Part shown: one piece after another, positions 46,801 through 58,800 of the stretch
Numbering within the stretch: the stretch's first letter is position 1
Layout: every line of letters begins with the position of its first letter
Assembly: GCA_014526335.1 (NCBI GenBank)
Contig: JACTAT010000039.1
Location: forward strand, 4,946,202-5,010,201
Reading direction: 5' to 3'
From: Chrysaora quinquecirrha
Lineage: Eukaryota; Cnidaria; Scyphozoa; Semaeostomeae; Pelagiidae
DNA: 64,000 nucleotides
The notes under the pieces: generated by a model
Told to the model about the DNA's origin: nothing
Seen by the model: only the letters and a program-made list of their open reading frames with translations
Database searches by the model: none
Position numbers and translations under genes: made by a program

Positions 46801-49800
46801 CCTTTGTACACGGAATTGACACGACCAGGCCTGCCTCAAACCTGCGCCCTTTTCTTTGCACACGAAATTGAAACGACCAACAGAGAGGGTCTCTAACACA
46901 GAAGCATATGCCACCAGCGGAGTCTCTTTCCAGTGATCTTTGCCTTTGTACACGGAATTGACACGCCCAGGTTTGTCTCGAACCTGCGACCTTTGTCCTC
47001 GTACACGAATTTGACACGACCAACAGAGGTCTCTTACCTGTGACCTTTGGCTTCACACACGAAATTGACGCGACCAACAGAAGTCTCTAACCTCTGAACT
47101 TTGCCTTTGTACACCAAATTGACAAGAGCACCAGAGGTCTCTAACCTGTAACCTTTGTTTTATCCTGCCATCAGGAATTAGTGTTTTGTCAGGGCTGTCG
47201 TTGGATCCGTTTTAATTTTGCACGAAAACTACTTACTTAGTTTCTGTTGTTTGTTGCTACTGAATTTCATTTACAGCTCTGTTGTTTTTGCCTCTTATTC
47301 AGACACAGGCGAGGCTCTGATGGCTTCCATTTAAACTCAAGGGTTTGTAATCTGTATGAAACTGGAGATGGAAGTTTCATTAGAGGTAGGCTGTCATACT
47401 ATTAACTTTTAATCTGTTTTGTTGTGCTGTTCATCGTGTGTAGTCTTATTAGATGTACCCCCTTCTGGTCTCACCGTGCTGTCACATCTGGTATATAGAC
47501 AGTACGGAAGGATGGTGCTTTTCCTTTTATTTCCCTAATTTAAGTATAATTTCCGAGGTTTTCATATGGATATGTTCATGTTGCTTTCTAAATCGTAGCT
47601 TCCATAACGTTTGGGACGACGGGGACGCTTACGTTTTTAAGCATCTCACCGTCGACGGCATAGACGGGGACGGTTCAGAAAAAGTTGAATTGAACTGCGC
47701 CGTCGCTGCTCCGTTTATCCCGATCTAATGGGAACATGAATTTTGATAGACGGCGTCTATTTTGGGACATGCTTTGGAAAAATTTCTCCATATAATCGCT
47801 GTGCGCTGCGGACAACAGCTACTTTAGCATTTTACTGTGTGTTCCCGTCGCCCCCGTCGATAACGATCATATAGGAAGAGGAACATCACCGTTACGATGG
47901 AGACGCGTCCAGGTCCCTTACGACAATTGGAAAACCAGGTGTGAGTTTTGCCAACAAGGATATATACAACCATTCTCTGCGTGGATTTTCAGTAAGCCAT
48001 TTTCTACAGTTTAATTTTTCCATTTGAAAATTCTCTTCTCTGAACTGATCATCTTTCTCTTTCAGATGATATGTTCAAAAAGGTAAGTTAAAGTTACGTT
48101 TCTCAGAATTTTGAACTTTCCTTCTTTCCTAATTTATCTTAATACTAAAAATTGAATGTTGACCAAATATGGATAAGGGTTAATAGTTTCAAATTTAACT
48201 TGAGTTAGGCCTGGCCAAACGACCAAACATTGTTTGTCAAACATTTAATGCCCTGAGAAATCCTCCGTCTCAATTACAGTAAATCCTCGAATAAGCCCCC
48301 GGTGCTAATTTGCAAAAACGAATTTTTTGGTTGGGGCTTATTCGAGCCGAGGGCTTATTCGAGGGGGGTTGGCTAACTTCAAAGTTCAATAGTTTCAGTA
48401 TGTTATCAACAAAGTAGAAGAGAGAAAAAGTGATTATGTATTCTATAATCAAAATCAGCTGCTTTTCCAGCAGCTTATGGCTGATTATTGGTTGAATTGA
48501 TAGTAAAACCTGTATGCACGAGCTTTTGTAGGCAAAGGCGTAAGACCATTGGTTTAAAGATGCATTATAGGTACAAACAAATTCATATGGTCCTCGAAGA
48601 ATTCCCATGGGGGCTTACTCGAGGGGGTTGGCTTACACACTTTTTTTTTTAATAAGAATACCTTATTTTTTGCCGAGCCTCGATTATTCTTAAGCTTATT
48701 CGATTTTGAGCCTGAAAATATTCCTAAATTATTCTTAATCATTAATGTTGTAAATTGGCCTGAATATCAAGAGAAATAAGTCAAATCTTTGACATTTGTT
48801 ATTTTATATTCAAAACTGCATTTCAAAACAAATACCGTAGCTTGACAATCACACTTATTGTACAGTGTAAAAAACGCAGAGAAATAAAAATGATCCTCGT
48901 CAAGCTTGAGCCTCAGATTATTCTTAAATAATTCTTAAAATTCAGCAATTTTGAGCCTGAATATTCTTATAGACTGTATTCTTATAAAAAAAAAATGTGT
49001 ATTTGCAACAATGAAGCCTGAGTTGGGGGCTTATTTAGAGGTGGGGGCTTATTTCTATTGCTTATTTATATAAGCATCTATTTCTGTTTGTCAAGCAATG
49101 TTTTGGCAGCATAGCCATACAATCAATCATTGCTTTTAAAGCAAATCTCAAGTGTTTTCCAAACTCATCTTGACTAGCGATGTTTGATCATTTGTGGCCA
49201 GGTCCATGCCCATTGAAAGGAATCTCAGATAAAGGGGGGGAGCTGAAAATTATTATTGGGGGCTCCATTCCCCCAGCACCGTTCTTTCTGTTAGAGCTGT
49301 ATAATGGCTTGCCCAGGTCCTTATGCAGCTGCAATATGCTTTAAATACGGATTAATGAGCAACACTTTATTTATAACTTATAGTTGACGATGGAAACGCT
49401 GAAAGAGTTTGATTGGTGTCTTGACCAACTGGAATGTTTACAAGCTAGTATGACTATCGGTGATATGGCTTCAAATAAGGTATTTATTTTGTTTCATTAA
49501 TAAGGATAGGACGCAGAAGAAAGTTATCGTAACACATATATATAGTCTACCTCTAGTGAAGCTTCCATACCCAGTTTCATTTAAATTACATCATCAACAC
49601 ACCATTGAGTTCAACTAAAAGCCCAGCAGGGCCCCACGTATGTCTGAAAGTAGGAATCCCGAAAAAACCTGAAAAGCAATGACTGTTAAGGCCTGGCTAA
49701 ACTAGGAGACATGTCGTGCGCGACATTGTGTTCGGCCTATTTTCCATGGTGGCGAAACATGCAAGTGAGAAGCAAGCAACATATCCCCCGACCCGAGTCG

Positions 49801-52800
49801 CGGAAACAATAAATGTTTCTGTTGTCTCCAAGAAACATTTGCGTGTCTCGTCGCTATAAATTTTTTCGCGAGCTACAAAATTTCCGAAGTAGTTTAACAG
49901 ACATGTCTCCTAGTTTAGCCATGGTTTTTAAGTTGAATTTGGTTCAACTTCCCGCCCCTTATGACCCTTCTGCCACTACAACATTTTAATGGAAACATGC
50001 ATCGCAGCCGTCGGCAACGTGTCTGTGAAACCCGTCTTCGTTCTCATTGAGCACAAGACTGTAACATGCCAATCAAATGCGAGCAAATAAGAAACCATTT
50101 TGTAGGAACCACTGTCTCAGAACTGGTACAACGGCCACTCGTGGCTATATGGAAACAAGGCTTAAACAATGACCTGATGCAAAGTCTTAAATATTACAAC
50201 ATGTTATTTGTGTTTAGTTATTCGACTATCCGGCCTACTCGATACATGATATTTTCCAAGTGTGTGCGGATAATCCAAAATTCCGGATAATCGGAAATAT
50301 GCAATCACAGCAAAAACCAATTGCAAACTAACAAGGATAGTTTTTTTTAATTTAATTTTGAAACAAAACATTATCAGTATGCTAGAGTACAGTATTGAAG
50401 GTTTTAGAGTGATTTTGTTGTCATTTCTGCGTGACACTTCAATATTCGAGTGGTTCGTGCAAAGAAAAATAGAGTATTTGTTGATTAACGATTTCGCAGT
50501 TGAAATTTTTGATGGACCGGATAATCGAAGTCCGGATAAACAAGGACTCGGATAATCGAATAACTACTATCAAATTGTATGTCAATTAACACCACATTTA
50601 AATCAAAGTAAATTTCTTCAAATCTGTAGCCCATTTTTCTTTCTTCAAATAGTTTCGAAAGATTCTTAACAGAGAGCTAAAAGAAAATTCTGATGGTGGC
50701 AACGGCACTTCAGAAATCTCCGCCTGGGTCTACAATACTTTTATTGGTAAGCCAAGCTCAACTGATTTATTCACACTGTGCATCGTTTTGGAAAAATATC
50801 TGTTCCTGAAATTATATCCAAACATTCAGTAGCAAGGGGTTCGTGTAAACAGGTGCCAGATTGTTTACTGAGTTCGAATAGCATTACTGTGAGATGTATA
50901 TATTTAAAATATATATGTAGGGAACAGCGTGGTTTTGTCGTTAGTACTTGCGCCATTTGTGCTCAACGCCTGCTGTTCAAATTTAGGCTAGGAAGCGCAA
51001 ATTGAAAGCTGTAGAAATCTTGCTCCCTGTGACTGGGATGATAATTTAAACTGGTGGGCCCGTCACAAAATTATTATGATGTTAAAGAACTCTCGCCTCT
51101 CGCCTTCTCAGTGTCAGTGAAGAGGTCATACTGCCGTTGGTATTCCAGAAATGACTGCTGACCTCAGAGTCAGCCACCCCAGCCAGTAGTGCAAATGGAA
51201 AGTTTCCGGGTATTGGAAAACATCTATAAAATAAGCATGAGATAGCGAAGTGCCGTAAACGACCGTTTAGGGCTTTTCTTTTAAAATTCAATTTTTACCC
51301 TGAAGGTTAATTCGGGGGGGGACGAAATGTCTTTTTTAGTGTGTACTGGTAGAAAATTTTAATTAATAAATCTAAGAACGGAATTCGCCACCTATAATAT
51401 TAGACCAGTTGGCAATAAAGCGAAGACAAATCAAGTATTATAATGGTGCAAAAATTGACTAGGCCATATTAAAAATAGTTCAGAGAAGTTCTCTGAAGTG
51501 TGCAAAGCAGACATAAGAAAGTGGTGTTTGCAAGGGACCAAGATCAGCGATCATTTAAATAGACTTAATAGAGTTTTGCATCGACTTATTTATTGCATCG
51601 CATTTCTTTATAGACAAACCCTTAGAAGATACTGACTTGTCTAGTAATCAAAAAGAGCATGGGCCAATACGTGCAAGATCTCGTAGCCTCGTCAAATCTA
51701 TAAAAAAACTAACCCGGAGCATCAGCTGTTCAGGGTCGATCCCTAGGTGAGCTCGCAGTTCTAATGTTAGCATTATCCTAACATATCATCAATGTTATCC
51801 TCTAATTCATAGAGTTTTCTTGTTAGCTTTCCTTTCTACATCAAAGAAAATTTTCCGACATCCTTATAGACTACCCAAGTGTGACGTCATAAAAAAACCT
51901 ATTTTTAGAATTTCACTGTATTTTTGCTTCTGTTCATAAAGTTTTGAACAAGGCGCAAAATACAGTGATTTCCTGTTAAAATGCATTTCTTCGGATGGCC
52001 ATATCTCAGACAATGTTTGATATATTTGACTGATTTTCCACATTTAGGCATTATTTTTCATGCTCATTCAGAAACTGAAGAGCAAATCTCGAAATTCTAA
52101 AAATAGATTTTTGTGACGTCATTACTTGGGTACTCTATTCGTTCATTTGTTTAATCCAGCATCTATTTCTAGAGAATAAGTTTATTTTCCCGAGAAACTG
52201 ATTTTTTATGTTTGAAGAATGAAAACATGATTTAGGGGTTTTCGGCAAACCGGAAGAAATATACCTACCTAGATAGATAGATAGATAGGAATCAGGAATG
52301 TTGTAACAATAAGATCGGAATTTCTATTCTCTATTCACATAATCTAAACAACCAATGAGTTGAGTCATTAATTTTAATTGCAATTCAAATGCATACAATC
52401 AAAACAATCGAAGAGGTTGCTCTGAATCTTTAAAATTTGGCATGAGCTTAAACAACAAACTCATTAGGAAGCCATTATCCAGAATGCGCTAAAATCTGGA
52501 ACAAACAATAAAGCTGGGAACTCGTGGAATGAGTGGGAATATACGGAACTGAAAGCCCGGCGCACACTAGAGCTGTCAGCTGAGCTGAGTGTCACTCGTG
52601 AAAAATGTCTGAGCTGTTTCCTCAAGTGTGCGGTGTCGTATTCTGTGATTTTGGTCACTCGTGCCATCGGCGCAGGTTATTCAACATGTTGAATAATTTC
52701 TTGCACGAGTGAAAATTTCCTCACAGTGTGCGCGCGTTCTGAGCTATGAGCTCAGCACTCGAGAACCAATGGAACACGCTGAAACAAAGTCGGAATAACT

Positions 52801-55800
52801 TGGAATCGGAGGGAACAAATGGGAAAGAAGTAAGAATGGGTGGGAATAAGTGGGAATCAGAGGTGACAAGGGAGAACAAACAGGGAGTCTGAAACAGCTA
52901 GGACCACAGGGAACAAATAAGAACACAGTGGGTATTCTTCTACACTATTCGTTGCAAGCTGCAAGCTAATAGGCTAATCTCAGGCTGATCTACGCAGATC
53001 TCATTCTTCAAACATGGCTAATGGGTACCTTTAATTTCTTATTTCTTGAGAACTTTTATGATTTAAATTCAGTTTTACGCTTGAGTTTCTTTCTTATTTC
53101 ATACTAATCGAGTGATGTCTATTTTATTCGCTAGGTTTGGTGTCGAGTGTCCTGATGAAGTGCCTCTTGAGAAAGTGAGTTAAGCCTTTACGATCTAAAC
53201 TTATCGCTTTAAGTGCAGTACACTCATTTTTTTATAAGAAACTATAATGCTCTGAGCCATATAGTAGGGTTTCTTAACTTTGAGCACAGTTGATATAGTA
53301 AAAGTTTCTTGCAGAGTTTCTTAACTTGGAAATTTTAATTTCGAAAATTTCGCGAAATAAGGGCTTAATATGAAGTGTCATGTTCTTAGCAGTCTATATA
53401 TGGACATTTTCCGGAATCGACCCCAATTATTATAGTTTTTGGGGTTAATTTTTGCGTTAAAATTATACAATACACACCAGAAAATAGAATGCTGAATTTA
53501 AAGGCGGAAAATAGTTTCTTAGTTTGTTTTTTACTTCTAAGTCCATATAGAAGAGTTTCTTGATTTTGTTAGAAAGAGCATACATAGTTTCTTATAATCG
53601 GTTTCTTATAAAAAATGAGTGTATTTCTGTTTTAACCCTAGTGAGAACTAAAAATTGACGCGTTATTGCCCGCAAGTACGCGGCGCTAAATTTCAAAATT
53701 GTGTCACCATTTTCTTTGAAATTCTCGTTTAATTCGATTAAAAGTGAAAGAACAGATCCAGTCCCAGCTTGTCAGCTCAAGGAGATATTTATAAAATATT
53801 CTAATTTTTGTGAGATACTTGCTTCCATAGAACTTGCATCTTGTTTCCTGAGTTTCTGCAGATATCTTAAACACTTATTGCCTCAGATTCATTTTCTCTT
53901 CGCCTTCCATTTTCGTGAATTTGAAGAAAAAACTGCTGCACGTCCTCTCCTAAAGCGACTGCAGTCCCGGTATTTGCACGCGGTGAGGATTCCCTTGCTC
54001 AAAATGTCCACCATCTTCCAGAAAATTGTCGCGCTGAACCAGACCTCTTGCTGCACCTCCTCTCCTAAAGCGACTGCAGTCCCGGTATTTGCCCGCTGTG
54101 AGGATTCCCTTGCTCAAAATGTCCACCATCTTCCAGAAAATTGTCGCGCTGAACCAGACCTCTTGCTGCACCTCCTCTCCTAAAGCGACTGCAGTCCCGG
54201 TATTTGCCCGCTGTGAGGATTCCCTTGCTCAAAATGTCCACCATCTTCCAGAAAATTGTCGCGCTGAACCAGACCTCTTGCTGCACCTCCTCTCCTAAAG
54301 CGACCGCAGTCCCGGTATTTGCCCGCTGTGAGGATTCCTTTATTAAAAATGTCGCGCCACCATCTTCCGGAAAAAAGGCGCGCCGAACCAGACCACTTTG
54401 AAAACGTTTATTCCGGGGCCACCTCTATCAGTGCTACAATCAAAGCCAAAATATTATGTCACAAGAGCCGAATAAGCTATTTTTTTCACCCTCCACCGAA
54501 AATCAATCTCCTTGGGTTGCTTTATGGCGTTGGGCTTGCATGAATTCGCAGTAGCAACGACACAACATTTATATTTGGGGAGGGTGTATTTCTGGTCGCA
54601 AAGAAGCCCATTTGTAACAAATATTTTGTCTGTGATTGTAGTTATAGTTCATGGTTGATATCCTCCTATAATTCGTTTTTTATATATTTTGTAGCTTATG
54701 GAAAGTCTTGATCATTGGAGCTTTGACGTGTTTAAACTTTATGATATTACACAGACCAGACCTTTGCTATCTATCTCATATACCATTCTTCAGGTAGGTT
54801 TTTTGTTTCACAGACCCGTAAATTTAACGTTTGATAATGATATTAATAATAATAATGTTGATAAAGAGGCTGAAAGGCCATAAAGCTGTGGCTACACATG
54901 TGACTTTTTGCTTGAAATGGCGGCAGGACATGATAAAGATCGTTGCCGCGACTGTAAAAGCTAGAAGTCGCACTTGTAGCCAAGGATAGATTTTCGAACA
55001 AAATGCTCTACGACTTGGGGAAACACTGTCGCAGATCAATTGATTTGGTTGAACTTTTCGCGACATGTTGTGGATTGTTGCCGATAATGTCGCATCATAT
55101 AGTTGTTTTGCATTGGCAGCAAATTCCGTTGTTTTCGCGCGTTTTCCTTGAAATTTTCTAGGATCCAATCTTCTCATCGCGCAATTTGATTGTCGCAGAA
55201 CTTCTGTCGCAGCGTGTAACTACCTTAGGATTTCCAAGATTAGGACATTTTCTGGTGTGTCACGTAGCCAGAACAGGTGAAAAATCGCGCGTGCAGCCAT
55301 AGTTAAGTATCGATGTATTTTAAGTGGTTATCGTGCCCCCAAAATAATTTCCAGGCAAAAATAGGCTGCTTCTGACAAGCATGGCATGCATTTGAAATTT
55401 TTCAAAAATATTCCTAAAGTGAATTCGGTTTGTTGAGAAATGTTTTGTGACGTCACTTAAACATCAAACATTGTGACTTGACTAAAGAGTTAAACTTTGC
55501 CTTTAATACAAACTCTCAAACGTTTGACGGGACCAAAGATTGCAAGTGCAGTCTTACGAATTGGAGAAACTTTATAGACATTGTTTATTAAGGAGGGGGC
55601 TTTGGGATTTCACGGGTTGCGGGTTTGACCGATTTTTCCCTCGGGTTTTCGGGTTTTTCCAAAAAATCTTGCGGGTTTTCGGGTCAAGTATATTTAACGG
55701 GCAACGGGTTTGCCATTTTTCTAGCTCTGGTTCCGGGTAATGTAGTAAAAATGTGCGGGTTTTCGGGTTTTAAACCTCACAAACGATATCAATGTGTAAA

Positions 55801-58800
55801 ATTCTTAAAACAGTTGTTGAAACTAAGGTCACCCGGGTTTTCGGGTTTGTCCCAATTTTCTTCCGGGTTTTCGGGTTTTGATACCCCCCAAAGCCCCCCC
55901 CTCATTAAGGCCTAAGGATAAAAACCAGGCAAGCGGTGTTTGGTTCTGGGAGACTTTCTCTTGTCTAGCAAGCAATATTTTGTCAGTGCTTGAACATGTA
56001 AAGATAGGGTAGGATTATAAAATAGAATAAAGTAGAATTAGGAAATGAATAACGTGAAGTTTTTTTCTATCATAGACAAGAGACCTGCTAAGAACTTTCA
56101 AGATCAAGCCTTCAGTATTTGTAAATTACATGACGTCAGTCGAGGTATGTACGTTTTCATTTTTTATTAACTGCTTCCAAAGGACGCGTTACATATTTAT
56201 TTCTAGGGGGGGCTTGAAAACTTTCCCTTTGCACATCGCCCATAATCAGCCATATCACTATATTATTAACTACACGCTTTTTTTATAAGGAACCACTTTA
56301 TAAGGAACCTACATGTAGAAGGCCCGAAAATTTAAAGAACTTATACTACTAGAGAGAAAATAACTAAAGAACTTTTTATTGTTGAATAGTTTTATCACTG
56401 CAAACAATCAAGAATTACAATGCCGGTTCATTTCATTTGCAGTCGAAAATCACATAAATTGTACGTTACGGATGCATCAAATGTTTCCGTGAGTAGTCTC
56501 GAGCTTTGCTCACATCTAAGTGTCTCTGTATAGTAGTCATGAAATTGAACATGCAGTTCAAATTAAGGAAATATTAAGGAACTTTTGGAACTGCAATCGT
56601 CTCAGAAGAAGTCCAAAATAAGGAACTTTAAGAACTAGGCCTTGAGCTAGGTTCTTTATAAAAAAAGCGTGTACTTCGCCTCTTCAGGATCGGGAGGGGT
56701 CGAGCTTTTCGTGCACCTTGTTTAATTTTTGTGTATGCTGTAGTATGCTTTGTTGATTTCTGGAAAGAGCCTTTAATTTGCTTTTTTATTATTTGTTTTG
56801 TTGACATTCTCTCTTTGTTAATTTCTTATTTCTTTTGTTAAACCCTTCTTTTTAGAATCACTACTTGAAAGATGTTCAGTTCCATAATTCAACACACGCT
56901 GCCGATGTGACACACGCGACACATTGTCTTTTGTCTGCTACAGCTTTTCAGGTAATTGCCGAACAGTCGAACATTGCTTACAAAGAAAATCTCAGATTTT
57001 CGACTAACAACGTTTGATCGTCCAACATTCAACATTGCCTGCCAAACGTTTGAGAATCTCTTCAATCTTCAAACAAACTGTTTGACCTTTTAACCCTGTT
57101 GCAAAACCGCCGGGCTGCCACGCCGCTCGTTCGCAAAACACTACTTGGCAAGCTTAAACGACCAAACAGTTTGTTTGGCAACAAATTTCAGATGTTTGAC
57201 AAACAGTTTTTCATGGTTTTGCAAGGTCTGAATGCAAGTACAAACGCCTTGTGATTTGGTTGTCTGCATGTGTTTCTCTCTTTCAGAGACGTTAAAACAG
57301 TCAAACTTTGTTTGCCAAACATTTTAAATTTGTATTCAATCAAAATGCCTTATCATTTGGCCAAATCGCAAAATCTGCTCGTCAAACATTTTTGCGTGGT
57401 TTCAAACGAAAAATGTTTTTTAAGTTTTTTAAAAACATTGCCTACCAAATTCCAACCTCGTCCCCAGGCCCCAAATCGATTTTCCTCGAATCTCAACCGT
57501 CAAGTCGATCTTGGCCCTGGTACCGGCCACAAAATCTGCCAAAATACTGGCAAATTTGGCCTAGGCATCAAAACAAGATGTAAATTCCGAAAGCAGATGT
57601 TCTTAGAAAGGAAATGCAAAGAATTTCATTGATAACTGTCAGGCAAGATACAATATCTCATGTAGCATAATTTTTTGGTTTTTATAGATGTTTTTTACAT
57701 AGTTTTCGGCTTTTTTGGTGTGAAATTTTGAAGAAACTGTGACGTCACTCAAAATTTCTATTGTTTGAACAGCCAATCAAATTGCGAATAGACAAGGACG
57801 ATACCAGGGTCGATTATGGAAAGCGGAGTTTCACGTAGAGGCCTATTCACCCTGGCGACGAGGTTGAGCCAATTCTGCTTGCCAAAGAATGTTTTGTGGC
57901 AATACTGTCAAACATTGCTAAAACATTGCTCAGCAATTTAAAATTTTTGACAAACAATGTTTGATTGTTTGGAGCCTTAGACACTTTTGGTTTCTTTTCA
58001 TTCCCCCATGTATATGCGAGCCAAAATGTCTCAGTTAAGTTTTAATATGTTTTAATAACATAATCGCCACAGAAAAAATTTGCTCATAAATCAGTGTCGT
58101 ACCTTAATAAAAGCATTCATCGAACGAACCAAAAAATGTTTTTATGACGATGGTAAATGTTTAAAGACAAGTGAATTAACCAGAATACGTGTCTCCTTTC
58201 CAGGGTGTTTTTAGTGATCTTGAAATCTTCGCTGCAATTTTCGCCAGTGCTGTACATGATGTTGATCATCCTGGTGTCAATAATCAATTTCTAGTCGAAT
58301 CAAGTAAGTTTATTCCGTTAAATCGATTAGTTATTTAAATGTTTGTAATGTAGTTGTATTTAGTTTAACGATGCCTGTCTTTTTGTATTGGCCATGGGGT
58401 AGTCATTGTCTTTCGCTCCCCATGGTATCGTACCTGTTGTGTTGTATAGTGATTAGCAATGTACAGTAAAATGTAAGATGTGTTGTATATTTTTTATATT
58501 TTTAGAACAAAAAGTAAGTTTCGACCATCTATGGAATTTGACAAGTCCCAGCTTATCTGCTCAGGGTGGCATTTAATCTAGTATTTTCTTTTCTGTGGGT
58601 TACTTGCATCTTGTTTCTTGAGTTTCTGCAGTTATTTACAACGTTTATTGTTGCAGATTCCTTTTCTCTTTTTGTCTTCATTATGTGTCTGTTTGAAGTA
58701 CAGTTTGCTGCACTACCCTCCTAAAGCAACCGCATTCTCGGTCGTTTGACGCAAGTATTCCTTTACTCAAGATGCCCGCAAACTTCCAGAAAAATAACTC

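Larger units (their letters stand above)
48207..49206. mobile_element. Three-level nest of MITEs in a PDE4 intron
   Basis: The outer element begins GGCCTGGCCAAACGACCAAA and ends GATGTTTGATCATTTGTGGCC. Inside lies 48277-49060, built of AATAAGCCCC words. Inside that is 48636-48999, with CACAC...GTG ends. Confidence 0.75.

Noticed and set aside
46751..47077. Minus-strand open frames of about 100 codons with internal repeats
   Set aside because: They follow the satellite monomer and have no start context or splice evidence.
53701..54401. Overlapping repetitive open frames on both strands
   Set aside because: Generated by the 115-bp tandem unit, a length not divisible by three, so all frames look alike.
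57270..57632. 120-codon open frame in a PDE4 intron
   Set aside because: No recognisable domain, and it runs through CAAACATTG-type repeat sequence; PDE4 frames join without it.
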